A stretch of DNA of 64,000 bases from Rikenellaceae bacterium (GTDB lineage Bacteria; Bacteroidota; Bacteroidia; Bacteroidales; UBA932), in assembly GCA_022766385.1 (NCBI GenBank), contig JALEPJ010000005.1, positions 1 through 64,000 of the forward strand, read 5' to 3'. Under the pieces are notes generated by a model. The model saw nothing but the letters and a program-made list of their open reading frames with translations. It was not told the origin of the DNA and did no database searches. Of the stretch, positions 23,584-32,925 are shown in pieces; the first letter of the stretch is position 1; each line of letters starts with the position of its first letter. Position numbers and translations under genes: made by a program.

Positions 23584-25419
23584 CTACAATGCCTTTTCGA
23601 TTGCCTGGACAAGCTCGTTCACGAGGAATGGCTGGCCCTGTACCTTATTGAACTGAAGATAGTTGAACTGAGGAAGCCTGCTCCTGAGATAGTTAGCGAA
23701 CTGGCCGCTGTTGAGCTCGCAAACAATGATTTTCTCAAATGCTGCGAAAACCTCAGCAGTGTTCTTAGGAAGAGGCTTGATATAATCAAAATGAACGCAG
23801 GATACTTCCGTGCCTGCTTTGCGCAGTTCATGCACTGCAGAAATGATGTGTCCGTATGTTCCTCCCCAGCCGACGACAAGCAATTTGCCCGATGCAGGTC
23901 CATCGACCTCGAGAGCAGGGATATAATCCGCAATCTTTTCGATTTTGGCCTCTCTCTCGTTCACCATCAGCTGATGGTTGTCAGGATCTGAAGAAATGAC
24001 TCCTCTGTGGTTCTTCTCAAGACCGCCGATACGATGTTCAAAGCCTCTCTGACCAGGGATGGCCCATTTGCGCACAAGTGTTTCAGGGTCGCGCTGGAAA
24101 GGCTGGAAACGACCTTCGCAAGAAGTCGCGAAAGGAGGATTGATATCCGGATAATCAGACATCGAAGGTATGAGCCAAGGTTCGGATCCATTGCCGAGGA
24201 AGCCCTCTGAAAGGAGTATGACAGGAGTCATATGTTCAAGTGCAATCTTGGCGGCGTTGAAGGCAGCATCGAAGCAGTGCGATGGAGAATGGGCTGCGAC
24301 AATTGCCACAGGGCACTCGCCGTTGCGGCCGTAGAGGGCCTGCGAGAGATCTGTCTGTTCAGTCTTGGTCGGAATTCCGGTAGAAGGGCCGGCTCTCTGC
24401 ACGTCTATGATGACAAGTGGGAGTTCAGTCATTACCGCCAGACCGAGAGCCTCGCTCTTGAGTGAGAGACCCGGGCCAGAAGTGCTTGTAACGGCAAGAT
24501 TGCCGGCGAAGGATGCGCCAATGGCTGTACAGATGCCGGCAATTTCATCCTCTGCCTGCAAAGTCTTGACTCCAAGGCAATTATAGATTGCCAATTCCTC
24601 AAGGATGGCAGTGGCCGGAGTGATAGGATAGGAGCCGCAGAAAAGAGGCAGATGCGCCTTTTCGGAAGCGGCGAGAAGACCCCAGGCAGTAGCCTGATTG
24701 CCGTTGATATTCCTATAGATACCTTTTTTCAATTTGGCCGGCTCAATCACGTAGGTGTCTGGGATGGCTTGGATGTTTGAAGCGTAGTTGAATCCATCAT
24801 TGAGCACCTTCTTGTTCGGCTCAATCATCTCTGGATGCTTCTTCGCAAATTTACGCTCAAGATAGTTATAGATATATTCAAGAGGACGGTTGTAGATGAA
24901 GCAGGCCATACCGAGCGTGAACATATTCTTGCATTTATGGATACTCTTGGTATCCATACCCGAATCCTTGAGGCTCTCCTCGGTCAAGGATGTAATATTG
25001 GCGGCGATGATGGCCTTGTCCTCAACGTGGAGTTCTTCAAACGGGTTATCCGAGACGAAACCGGCTCTCTTCATTCCGATTTCGTCAAAGGCATCCGCAT
25101 CTACCAGAATCATAGCATTTCTCTTGCACCATTTCACATTGGCCTTGAGAGCTGCGGGGTTCATAGCTACAAGGAGATCGCAATAATCTCCTGGGGTGTT
25201 GATGTCCGAGCTTCCAATATGGACCTGGAATCCCGACACGCCCGAAACAGTGCCGTGAGGGGCACGGATTTCTGCCGGATAGTCAGGGAAAGTGGAAAGC
25301 TCATTTCCGTAAATGGCCGACATATCCGCGAAGAGTGAGCCTGTAAGCTGCATTCCATCTCCTGAATCGCCGGCAAAACGGATTACAACATCATTGACGT
25401 CAATGACTTTGTGTTGCAT
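23584..25419 (-). CDS. korA: 2-oxoacid:ferredoxin oxidoreductase alpha subunit (gamma-alpha fusion)
   Basis: A 611-residue fused subunit. Residues 1-190 are the gamma domain (RFAGDSGDGMQLTGSLFA), and from about 215 the alpha/pyrimidine-binding domain (GSYPITPATAILEEL, TSTSGPGLSLKSEALGLAV), ending with the transketolase-C-like domain. This is the KorA layout used for 2-oxoglutarate:ferredoxin oxidoreductase in the reductive and anaerobic TCA pathways. It opens the leftward run korA-korB-SDR-VOC-gdhA. No TAnnTTTG box is visible in the 88-base gap upstream, where the skp terminator lies. Confidence 0.92.
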   Translation of the reverse strand: MQHKVIDVNDVVIRFAGDSGDGMQLTGSLFADMSAIYGNELSTFPDYPAEIRAPHGTVSGVSGFQVHIGSSDINTPGDYCDLLVAMNPAALKANVKWCKRNAMILVDADAFDEIGMKRAGFVSDNPFEELHVEDKAIIAANITSLTEESLKDSGMDTKSIHKCKNMFTLGMACFIYNRPLEYIYNYLERKFAKKHPEMIEPNKKVLNDGFNYASNIQAIPDTYVIEPAKLKKGIYRNINGNQATAWGLLAASEKAHLPLFCGSYPITPATAILEELAIYNCLGVKTLQAEDEIAGICTAIGASFAGNLAVTSTSGPGLSLKSEALGLAVMTELPLVIIDVQRAGPSTGIPTKTEQTDLSQALYGRNGECPVAIVAAHSPSHCFDAAFNAAKIALEHMTPVILLSEGFLGNGSEPWLIPSMSDYPDINPPFATSCEGRFQPFQRDPETLVRKWAIPGQRGFEHRIGGLEKNHRGVISSDPDNHQLMVNEREAKIEKIADYIPALEVDGPASGKLLVVGWGGTYGHIISAVHELRKAGTEVSCVHFDYIKPLPKNTAEVFAAFEKIIVCELNSGQFANYLRSRLPQFNYLQFNKVQGQPFLVNELVQAIEKAL

Positions 25420-25465
25420 TACTATTTATATTGGTTATTATGTGGTTTGATTTGCCTCAAGCGGC

Positions 25466-25491
25466 AAAAAAGGCGAAGGAAGCCCTCCGCC
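25466..25491 (-). terminator. Terminator of the nadK-uppS-bamA-skp operon
   Basis: On the minus strand GGCGGAGG pairs with CCTTCGCC around a four-base loop and is followed by six T residues. It lies 16 bases beyond the skp stop and separates that operon from korA. Confidence 0.9.
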
Positions 25492-25507
25492 TGTGGTTGT
25501 TAGCTTA

Positions 25508-26062
25508 TTATTGTTGCTGCTGGGCCTGAAGCTCAGCCTGTAGTGATTCAAGTGTACGGTCTTCAGGGATGCCGAGTTCCTTTCTGGCTGCAGGTGTAAG
25601 ATCCACACTCTGAGCAGGATCCAGATAAAGTACCTGAGACTGTTCGAATACATAGATGTATCCTCCGTCCTTGGCAAGTTTTTCTACAACCTTTGTAGCC
25701 TTCTCATAAATAGGAGCCATCAGCTGGTTCTGCTGAGCCTGAAGCTCAGTCTGTATGCTCTGCTGGAATTCATTAATTCTCTGGTCGAGGTCGGAAAGTT
25801 CCTTTTCCTTGCTCTCACGTATGGTCTGGGTCCAGGTTGAAGCCTTCTGCTGGTAAGTGTTGTACTTTGACTGGAATTCGTCCACCATAGTCTGGAAGGT
25901 CTCCTGGGCCTCATTGCTGCTGGCTGTCATTACAGCGCGCGCTTCGTCAGCTTCCGGCATGAGCTGAACGAGTTCGCTGAAATTGACGTGTGCAAATTTT
26001 GACTGGGCAAAACCGGTAATAGAAGCAAATGCCATTGCGGCAATCAATAATACTTTTTTCAT
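25508..26062 (-). CDS. skp: OmpH/Skp periplasmic chaperone
   Basis: The start at 26062 (MKKVLLIAAMAFASITGFAQ) gives a clear signal peptide and 185 residues; the longer in-frame ATG at 26170 lies within bamA. The mature part KFAHVNFSELVQLMPEADEA followed by a long Gln/Glu-rich coiled coil is typical of Skp/OmpH, which holds unfolded outer-membrane proteins in the periplasm. It ends in a Gln-rich tail. It directly follows bamA and precedes a strong terminator. A second, lipoprotein Skp homologue is encoded at 31177. Confidence 0.92.
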   Translation of the reverse strand: MKKVLLIAAMAFASITGFAQSKFAHVNFSELVQLMPEADEARAVMTASSNEAQETFQTMVDEFQSKYNTYQQKASTWTQTIRESKEKELSDLDQRINEFQQSIQTELQAQQNQLMAPIYEKATKVVEKLAKDGGYIYVFEQSQVLYLDPAQSVDLTPAARKELGIPEDRTLESLQAELQAQQQQ

Positions 26063-26090
26063 ATCAGATGTTATTTTGATTTTTCCTAAA

Positions 26091-28697
26091 CTAGAACTGC
26101 TGTCCGATGACGAAGTGGAACTGGCTTCCACCATATTGTGAATCATCAAAACCGTAACCCCAGTCAACACCGAGCAAACCGACCATCGGGAGATATACTC
26201 TTACACCGACACCCGCAGAACGCTTGATTTGGAACGGATTGAACTGACGTATGTCAGACCAACAGTTTCCGCCTTCCAGGAAAAGAAGAGCGAAAATGGT
26301 TGAAGTCGGCTGAAGAATCACAGGATAACGGAGCTCAACTGTGAATTTGTCATAGACATTACCTGCGTAAGACTCACCGTAAGAGTTGTAAGAGCTCTGG
26401 GTAGTAGGGGTAAGCGAGTAGTTCTCGTATCCTCTGAGAGAAACGATTTCTGATCCGTAGGTATTGTATCCCGACATACCGTCACCTCCGACCATAAAGC
26501 CTTCGAACGGTGAATAGCCCCAGTTTCTGTTGTAATAACCGAGGAAGCCGAACTGGGCTCTGGTCATAAGCACCAGATTGTCAAACAGCTTGGTGTATAC
26601 GGTTCCTGAGAACTTCCACTTGTGATACTCAATCCATTTGAATCTTTGGCTGGCGGTCCAGTTGTCGTAGTTGATGTCACGCCAAGAAGACACCTGGGTA
26701 GGGTTTCCGTCCGCATCGAGCTTGCCCAAATCGCTCTTTCTGAAGAGGGAGAACGGAGGAGTAAGCTGCAGGGATGCTGTGAACTCTGAACCCTGACGCG
26801 GATAAATCTGCTGGTCGGTGGATGTTCTGTTCAGTGTAAGCGAATAGCTCAGGTTATGGGAGGTACCGTCATTGAAGAGGAATGAATTGGTGTACCAGTT
26901 CGTGAGCCTGTAGGTCTGCCAGCTGAGTCCGTTGTAGAGCACGAAATAGTTGTCAGGCCACTTCAGACGTGTACCGAGTGAGGCAGCAAAACCATATACC
27001 TCGAACTGCTTGTCATTGTTGAGAATGTTGAGTGCGAGATATGAGTTGGTCTGTCTGGTATAGTAAGTCGAAAGATTGAGCGAGGTAGGTTTCTTTCCGA
27101 AAAGCCAAGGCTCAGTGAAGCTGGCCGAGAGGGCGGTGTAATAGGTACCGCTGGTCTGGAATCTGAACGAGAGATTCTGGGCGTCTCCAAGAGGCACAGG
27201 TCTCCAGGCATTCTTCTCTAACATTCTCCTGGTAGAGAAGTTATTGAAGCTGACGCCGACTGTAGCCACGAAGGTACGTCCTCCCCAACCACCGGAGAGT
27301 TCAAGCTGTGATGAAGGCTTCTCTGTAACGTTGTATATGAGGTCAACGGTATTGTTCAGCTGGTTAGGGATGATGGAATAGCCGGTTTCGCTCATAATGG
27401 CCTCAGGGTCAAACTGGCCGAGAGAGGCGATTTCACGAATTGACCTCTCAAAGTCGGATTGGCTGAAGAGATAGCCCGGACGGGTGAAAAGCTGGCGCCT
27501 TACAACCTTTTCGCTGGTCAAATCATTGCCATTGATGACAATATTGTTCAAAGTCGCAGGCTTGCCTTCGGAAATCCTCATCTCCACGTCCACGGTATCG
27601 TTCTGGATATTGAGCTCCACAGGAGTGATGTTGAAAAAGAGATATCCGTTGTCGCGGTAAAGTTTGGAAACAGCCAGTTCGTTCTCCTTGCCGCCTCCGA
27701 CGAGCCTCTTCTGCATTGTGACCATATCGTAAACATCACCTTTGTTGATGGCTAGCACCTGGTTCAGCACATCCGTACTGTAAACGGAGTTTCCTGTCCA
27801 GGTGATGTCTCCGAAATAGTATCGGTCACCCTGCTCGAATTCGAGATCGATGCCGAGTCTCTTTGAAGGCTCACCTTCATGCTTAGGAGGAAGATAATAG
27901 ATGCTGTCCCTTACCAGTCTTGCATCACGATATCCGGCCTCGTTGAAAGCATTTAAGGCATTATGCTTGTCGTTTTCGTATTCCTTTTCATTGAACTTCT
28001 TGGTTTTGAAGAAGTTATAGAATTTGGCCGAGTTTGTCTTCTTCATTTCCTTGGCGATTTTGTAATCGCTGACATCCTCGTTATTGCCAATGAAATTGAT
28101 GGTCTTGATTTTTATGCGGTCTCCCCTGTCAACCTTGAATTCCACCTGGATAGCATTAGCCACCTTAGGGTCTTCCTTGACAACAGGAGTTACCGTAGCA
28201 TTGATGAAACCTTTCTCAGCATAGTAGCGTTTGATAATGTCAATGGTGGTCTTGGCTACATATTCCGAATACTCACGTCCCGGTCTGAGCGAGACCCTGT
28301 CCTGAATCTCCTTCTTGTCACCACTCTTGATCCCGGTGAAGCTCCACCTTGACACGCGCGGACGCTCCTTGACCACTACTTTCAGATACACTGAATCCCT
28401 TTTTGCAGAAAGGCTGTCCACCTTGAGGGCGACATCCTCGAAGAAGCGCTGGGCCCAGAGACGGTCAATGACATTGGAAGCCTCCTCGCTTGGCAGAGTG
28501 ATGGTCTGGCCGACCTGAAGGCCGCTCTGCTGGATTATCATCCTCTCGTTGAAGTACTTATACCCCTCTGCGCTCAAACCGGCGATAACATAGGTTTGAG
28601 GTCTGTTATAGTCAATGACAACATCCTGCCGCTGCGCACCCGCCACAAAAGGGATAAGCGCAGACAGTACCAGGACAGCAATTCTATATGGTTTCAT
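26091..28697 (-). CDS. bamA: Outer-membrane protein assembly factor BamA (Omp85)
   Basis: BamA inserts beta-barrel proteins into the outer membrane. The protein has about 868 residues from the start at 28697 (MKPYRIAVLVLSALIPFVAGA), chosen as it begins the signal peptide; an ATG five codons upstream is possible. After it come five POTRA-like units (about 35-430) and a C-terminal 16-strand barrel ending in FHFVIGQQF with a terminal Phe. SLRGYE in the barrel resembles the conserved VRGF/Y loop-6 motif. It follows uppS by about 40 bases and precedes skp. Confidence 0.96.
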   Translation of the reverse strand: MKPYRIAVLVLSALIPFVAGAQRQDVVIDYNRPQTYVIAGLSAEGYKYFNERMIIQQSGLQVGQTITLPSEEASNVIDRLWAQRFFEDVALKVDSLSAKRDSVYLKVVVKERPRVSRWSFTGIKSGDKKEIQDRVSLRPGREYSEYVAKTTIDIIKRYYAEKGFINATVTPVVKEDPKVANAIQVEFKVDRGDRIKIKTINFIGNNEDVSDYKIAKEMKKTNSAKFYNFFKTKKFNEKEYENDKHNALNAFNEAGYRDARLVRDSIYYLPPKHEGEPSKRLGIDLEFEQGDRYYFGDITWTGNSVYSTDVLNQVLAINKGDVYDMVTMQKRLVGGGKENELAVSKLYRDNGYLFFNITPVELNIQNDTVDVEMRISEGKPATLNNIVINGNDLTSEKVVRRQLFTRPGYLFSQSDFERSIREIASLGQFDPEAIMSETGYSIIPNQLNNTVDLIYNVTEKPSSQLELSGGWGGRTFVATVGVSFNNFSTRRMLEKNAWRPVPLGDAQNLSFRFQTSGTYYTALSASFTEPWLFGKKPTSLNLSTYYTRQTNSYLALNILNNDKQFEVYGFAASLGTRLKWPDNYFVLYNGLSWQTYRLTNWYTNSFLFNDGTSHNLSYSLTLNRTSTDQQIYPRQGSEFTASLQLTPPFSLFRKSDLGKLDADGNPTQVSSWRDINYDNWTASQRFKWIEYHKWKFSGTVYTKLFDNLVLMTRAQFGFLGYYNRNWGYSPFEGFMVGGDGMSGYNTYGSEIVSLRGYENYSLTPTTQSSYNSYGESYAGNVYDKFTVELRYPVILQPTSTIFALLFLEGGNCWSDIRQFNPFQIKRSAGVGVRVYLPMVGLLGVDWGYGFDDSQYGGSQFHFVIGQQF

Positions 28698-28736
28698 CAA
28701 TCTCTTTTCCATTTATCAATTTGCAAATATAAGGAA

Positions 28737-29450
28737 TTATTTCACTTTTCCATAGCGACGGTCTCTCTTTGCAAATTCCTCGAGAGCCGAGAAGAATTCC
28801 TTCTTTCTGAAATCCGGCCACAAAACCGGGCTGAAAATGAATTCAGAATATGCGCATTGCCACAAAAGATAGTTGCTGATTCTCTGTTCCCCCGAAGTCC
28901 TGATGATCAGGTCCGGGTCGGGTATCCCTGCAGTAACCAGACGGGAAGCGATATCGGCGGAATCGAGAGCCTCGATTCTTTCACGATCCCCTCCGCACTC
29001 CAGGGCAATGGCCTTGGCTGCTTGGAGGATATCCCATTTGCCGCTATAGCTAAGGAAGATGATGAGTGTAAGCCGGTCATTGGCCTCAGTTCTATCCATC
29101 AGGCTGTCGATGGCGCGGTTCAATTCATCCGAAAGGCGGGCACGATTGCCAAGAACGACAAAGCGCACCTGATTGTTCATCAATGTGTCGAGTTCATCCA
29201 CCATTGACTTGAACATCAATTTCATCAAAGTGCTGACTTCATCTTCCGGACGGCCCCAGTTTTCCTCTGAAAAAGCAAACAGCGACAGATAGCTCACCCC
29301 GGCCTCGACTGCCGCTTCAGTGCAGGCTCTTACGCTCTCCACTCCGTGTGTATGTCCGTATACGCGTTCGTGGCCTCTTTCCTCGGCCCACCTGCCGTTG
29401 CCGTCCATTATTATGGAGACGTGCTTCGGGATTCGTACTTTATCTTCCAT
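28737..29450 (-). CDS. uppS: Undecaprenyl diphosphate synthase (isoprenyl transferase)
   Basis: UppS builds the C55 lipid carrier for peptidoglycan and surface glycans. The 237-residue protein has the substrate loop IIMDGNGRWA with the essential Asp near residue 16, LSLFAFSEENWGRP, and the C-terminal DLIIRTSGEQRISNYLLWQ. The ATG shares one base with the nadK stop (TAATG), which suggests translational coupling. The neighbour pattern uppS-bamA-skp is usual in Bacteroidota. Confidence 0.97.
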   Translation of the reverse strand: MEDKVRIPKHVSIIMDGNGRWAEERGHERVYGHTHGVESVRACTEAAVEAGVSYLSLFAFSEENWGRPEDEVSTLMKLMFKSMVDELDTLMNNQVRFVVLGNRARLSDELNRAIDSLMDRTEANDRLTLIIFLSYSGKWDILQAAKAIALECGGDRERIEALDSADIASRLVTAGIPDPDLIIRTSGEQRISNYLLWQCAYSEFIFSPVLWPDFRKKEFFSALEEFAKRDRRYGKVK

Positions 29451-30256
29451 TACAATTGGTTTCTGACATCTTCTCCCCAGAAAAGCTTGTTCTTGAGAGC
29501 TTGTATGAAATTTGACTTATGAAGGCGGATACGCTTGAGCGAAAACTGTGCCACTGAAACCGACACCTTGGTGGAACTCGGGGCAATCAGATTGGAATTG
29601 TCAAAGGTAACCATCACAGTGGAGTCCCTGGAGGAGAGTGAGAGTTCAATTCGGGCCGTAACCGGCACAACTATAGGACGAATATTGAGATTGTGCGGGG
29701 CAATGGGAGCGAGCACCAGGACATCGGCGTCCGGAGTGCAGATAGGGCCTCCTATGCTCAGAGAGTAGGCTGTCGACCCCGAACTCGTCGCGACCAGAAA
29801 ACCGTCGGCCCAACAGGTCGGCATAGGTTCGCCATCTATCTTCAAGTCAATGCCGAGCATAGCTGCGCCATTCCTGTGCAACGTCACTTCGTTAAGCGCA
29901 ATGAACTCATTGTCAGAGCCTTCCACCTTCGCGGAGAGCATGTGTCTGTTCTCGATTTCATAGTCGCCGCTGAGCAGGCTCTCGACGACATCCTCGGGAG
30001 TGTATTCGGAAAGGAAGCCAAGTCTGCCGAAATTGACGCCGAGAACGGGTATTCCGCTCGAACCCACCAGTCTCGCGGCAGAGAGGAAGGTTCCGTCACC
30101 GCCGAGGCTCAAAACTGCATCGGTACCCTCGCGGAGATTGGCTTGGGATTTGATATCATATAATTCGCAGGCTCCCGCTTTCAAGGCGGACTTCAATCCG
30201 TCGATGCGGGAATCTCCTGCCAATGAACTGTTCTTCAGATATATTGCCAGCAGCAT
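29450..30256 (-). CDS. nadK: NAD kinase
   Basis: NadK phosphorylates NAD to NADP. The start at 30256 (MLLAIYLKNSSL) matches the family N-terminus better than the ATG at 30307 and gives 268 residues. The GGDGT motif in LSLGGDGTFLSAAR, the NE pair in FIALNEV, and TSSGSTAYSLSIGGP are all present. It is the first gene of the leftward nadK-uppS-bamA-skp operon, with a TATTTTTG box 31 bases upstream. Confidence 0.95.
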   Translation of the reverse strand: MLLAIYLKNSSLAGDSRIDGLKSALKAGACELYDIKSQANLREGTDAVLSLGGDGTFLSAARLVGSSGIPVLGVNFGRLGFLSEYTPEDVVESLLSGDYEIENRHMLSAKVEGSDNEFIALNEVTLHRNGAAMLGIDLKIDGEPMPTCWADGFLVATSSGSTAYSLSIGGPICTPDADVLVLAPIAPHNLNIRPIVVPVTARIELSLSSRDSTVMVTFDNSNLIAPSSTKVSVSVAQFSLKRIRLHKSNFIQALKNKLFWGEDVRNQL

Positions 30257-30286
30257 ATTAATAATGGTCCTATAGAAATGAAAGTT

Positions 30287-30294
30287 CAAAAATA
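30287..30294 (-). promoter_or_regulatory. nadK operon -7 box
   Basis: The minus strand reads TATTTTTG, a TAnnTTTG match, 30 bases before the nadK ATG. It faces away from the pdxJ box 33 bp further right. Confidence 0.6.
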
Positions 30295-30327
30295 TGAATT
30301 TATTCAAAAACTTTTCACAATATTGAC

Positions 30328-30335
30328 TATTTTTG
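30328..30335 (+). promoter_or_regulatory. pdxJ -7 box
   Basis: TATTTTTG matches TAnnTTTG, 58 bases before the pdxJ ATG. The bases just downstream (CACTTCCACGCTT) recur almost unchanged after the box at 31115. Confidence 0.65.
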
Positions 30336-30393
30336 TCACTTCCACGCTTATCCGTGCAAGAAACAAACAGTTATTACTGAAAGGATTGTAGTT

Positions 30394-31113
30394 ATGACCA
30401 GACTAAGTGTCAACATAAACAAGATTGCCACAATCAGGAACGCCAGGGGAGGCAATGTTCCCGACGTCACCAAAGCAGCTGCAGACTGTGAAAGCTTCGG
30501 TGCTGAAGGCATCACCGTCCACCCGAGACCGGACGAGAGACATATCAGATATGCGGACGTCAGATCGATAAGACCAATCATAAAGACTGAATTCAATATC
30601 GAGGGCAATCCCATACCGTCCTTCATAGACCTTGTATGCGAGGTTCTGCCGGACCAGGTAACTCTCGTTCCAGATGCTCCGGACGCCATCACATCCAATG
30701 CCGGATGGGACACTGTCAAAAACAGGGAATTCCTCAGTTCGATGTGCGCCCTCTTCAAAAGCAAGGGGATACGCTGCTCCATCTTCATTGACCCGAACCC
30801 GCTGATGGCCGAAGGCGCAAAGGCCTGTGGAGCAGATAGAGTCGAACTATATACGGCAGCATATGCAGAGCGTTATCCCGAGGACAGGGAGTCTGCAATA
30901 GCGGATTACGTACGTACGGCAGAAAGAGCCAGGGAACTGGGACTCGGGCTGAATGCAGGCCATGACCTCAGCCTGGAAAACCTTGAGTATTTCATCAGAC
31001 GGATTCCTTGGACCGATGAGGTCTCGATAGGTCACGCCATCATATCCGACGCCCTTTACCTTGGTCTGGAGAAAACTATACAGGCATATCTTTCAAAGAT
31101 TAAGATATTTTAA
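30394..31113 (+). CDS. pdxJ: Pyridoxine 5'-phosphate synthase
   Basis: PdxJ joins 1-deoxyxylulose 5-phosphate and 3-amino-1-hydroxyacetone phosphate to make pyridoxine 5'-phosphate. The 239-residue TIM-barrel protein has family motifs SVNINKIATIRNARG, ITVHPRPDERHI and LGLNAGHDLSLENL with the expected catalytic His and Glu. It has its own promoter and no cofactor genes nearby. The stop at 31111-31113 almost touches the promoter of the next gene. Confidence 0.97.
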   Translation: MTRLSVNINKIATIRNARGGNVPDVTKAAADCESFGAEGITVHPRPDERHIRYADVRSIRPIIKTEFNIEGNPIPSFIDLVCEVLPDQVTLVPDAPDAITSNAGWDTVKNREFLSSMCALFKSKGIRCSIFIDPNPLMAEGAKACGADRVELYTAAYAERYPEDRESAIADYVRTAERARELGLGLNAGHDLSLENLEYFIRRIPWTDEVSIGHAIISDALYLGLEKTIQAYLSKIKIF

Positions 31114-31114
31114 C

Positions 31115-31122
31115 TATTTTTG
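31115..31122 (+). promoter_or_regulatory. -7 box for the Skp-like lipoprotein gene
   Basis: TATTTTTG begins one base after the pdxJ stop and lies 54 bases before the next ATG. This box and its downstream flank match the pdxJ promoter region closely. Confidence 0.65.
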
Positions 31123-31176
31123 CATTTCCACGCTTGATAGCGCATTAAGACAATTATAAACAGTAAAGTATACAAA

Positions 31177-31788
31177 ATGAAAAGATCGACTTTGATTTTC
31201 AGCGTTTTGGCCCTCTTCGCCGGCGCTATCTCCCTCTCTTCCTGCCAGAATCAGGCAGCAGAAACCAATAGCGCGGAGCCAGTTGAGGCCGCTGCCAAGA
31301 AAGGAGCCATCGTTTATTTCAATCTTGACAGAGTGCTCAACGAGTATGATATGGCCAATGACCTCAGCAGTGTAGTTCAGACCAAGGCACAGAGCATCGA
31401 GCAGGAGCTCACAAGAAGAGGCAATAAGCTTCAGGGTGATATCAATACCTTCCAGCAGAAGGTTGACAAGGGACTCTTCACCAGATCAGTAGCTGAGGCT
31501 CAGTCACTGAAGCTCCAGCAGCAGCAGAGCGAGTTCGAGACCTTCTACAACCAAAAGCAGCAGGAAATGCAGGAGGAGCAGGCAGTAATGATGAACCAGA
31601 TTGCAGATGCCATCAAGACCTTCGTTGACAAGTTCAATGCAGAGAACGGCTACGCAATGATCATAGCTACCCAGGGAGACATCCTCCCATCACCTGTAGT
31701 GACCGCAGACCCTGAACTTGACATCACCGATGCCATTCTCGCAGGGCTCAACGCAGAGTACGTACAGAATAAGAACTCAAACAAATAA
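31177..31788 (+). CDS. Skp/OmpH-like lipoprotein
   Basis: A 203-residue protein with a lipoprotein signal (LFAGAISLSSC, Cys about 23) and an OmpH-type body: IVYFNLDRVLNEYDM, then a long Gln/Glu-rich coiled coil. Skp proteins chaperone unfolded outer-membrane proteins; here the lipid anchor would tether it to a membrane. Bacteroidota usually carry two ompH genes beside bamA; in this window this copy lies beyond nadK and pdxJ on the other strand. It precedes the glycosyltransferase gene by two bases. Confidence 0.85.
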   Translation: MKRSTLIFSVLALFAGAISLSSCQNQAAETNSAEPVEAAAKKGAIVYFNLDRVLNEYDMANDLSSVVQTKAQSIEQELTRRGNKLQGDINTFQQKVDKGLFTRSVAEAQSLKLQQQQSEFETFYNQKQQEMQEEQAVMMNQIADAIKTFVDKFNAENGYAMIIATQGDILPSPVVTADPELDITDAILAGLNAEYVQNKNSNK

Positions 31789-31790
31789 TT

Positions 31791-32912
31791 TTGAAAATAG
31801 CCATACTGTCCAGTTTCTATCCTTACAGAGGAGGAATAGCTCAGTTTAATGCGAATATCTTCGAAGAACTGGGTAAGAAGCACGATGTCAAGGCATTCAC
31901 ATTCTCGAGACAGTATCCTGATTTTCTTTTCCCGGGCAAGACGCAATACGTCACGCCGGACGATGAAGCCGTAGCCATAGAGTCGGAAGTACTCTTGGAT
32001 ACGGCTAATCCGTTTACATACATCAAAACAGCCCGCAGAATACGCGAATGGGATCCGGATATACTTGTCATCAGATATTGGATGTCCTATTTCGGGCCTT
32101 CCCTCGGTTATGTCTGCAGGCATATGAAAAAAAGGTGCAAGGTCATAATGATTGCGGACAATATAATTCCGCACGAACCGAGATTCTTTGACAGACCTTT
32201 CACCAAATACGTACTCTCGGGTACTGACGGGGTCATCTCGATGTGCGGCGAGGTTGATTCAGACCTGCTTAAGTTCACTGACAGCAAGCCCCATATTATC
32301 CAGAACCACCCCCTCTACAGCCATTTCGGAGCCAAACTACCCCGCAAAGAAGCTGAGAGGATACTTGGAATAAAGGAGAATAAAAAGAATATTCTCTTTT
32401 TCGGTCTGATTCGGAAATACAAGGGACTGGACATTCTGATAGACGCATTCAAGGAACTGGGCGAGGAGTACCAACTAATAATAGCCGGAGAGCCATACGG
32501 CTCATTCGACAGCTATGCAGCACAGATAGAGAAGAGTGGAGCGAAGGACAGGATCCATCTCTTCCCGGAATACATCAAGGACTCGGATGTGAAGAAATAT
32601 TTCTCCGCCGCCGACCTTACCGTCCTCCCATATCGCAGTGCCACACAAAGCGGAATCAGCTCCGTTTCCTACCACTTTGAAGTCCCTATGGTCGTTACCG
32701 ATGTAGGAGGTTTGAAAGAGACTATCGGAGAGCGCGGCACGGGAATTGTCACAGAAAGGCCCGATCCCGAGTGCATAAGGGCGGCTATCGAACGATATTT
32801 CGCGGACTCAAGCATACGAGAAAACTGTATTGCCCACATACGGGAGGAAAAGGAAAGGCTCAGCTGGAGCCGTTTTGCTGAAGGACTTGTTGAATTTGCG
32901 AAGAAGATATAA
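31791..32912 (+). CDS. Glycosyltransferase family 4 (GT-B)
   Basis: The 373-residue protein has the GT4 layout: N-terminal nucleotide loop KIAILSSFYPYRGGIAQFN, and C-terminal domain with ILFFGLIRKYKGLDILIDAF, and SVSYHFEVPMVVTDVGGLKE near the donor-binding site. The start is a TTG at 31791, kept because the first strand would be lost with any later ATG. No signal or membrane segment is visible. No other glycan genes are near, so the acceptor is unknown. The stop is 13 bases from the LysM gene start. Confidence 0.88.
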   Translation: MKIAILSSFYPYRGGIAQFNANIFEELGKKHDVKAFTFSRQYPDFLFPGKTQYVTPDDEAVAIESEVLLDTANPFTYIKTARRIREWDPDILVIRYWMSYFGPSLGYVCRHMKKRCKVIMIADNIIPHEPRFFDRPFTKYVLSGTDGVISMCGEVDSDLLKFTDSKPHIIQNHPLYSHFGAKLPRKEAERILGIKENKKNILFFGLIRKYKGLDILIDAFKELGEEYQLIIAGEPYGSFDSYAAQIEKSGAKDRIHLFPEYIKDSDVKKYFSAADLTVLPYRSATQSGISSVSYHFEVPMVVTDVGGLKETIGERGTGIVTERPDPECIRAAIERYFADSSIRENCIAHIREEKERLSWSRFAEGLVEFAKKI

Positions 32913-32925
32913 TAGAGTGAATAAA

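Noticed and set aside
32830..32925. N-terminal extension of the LysM protein
   Set aside because: It lies inside the GT4 gene, and the signal peptide starts at 32926.
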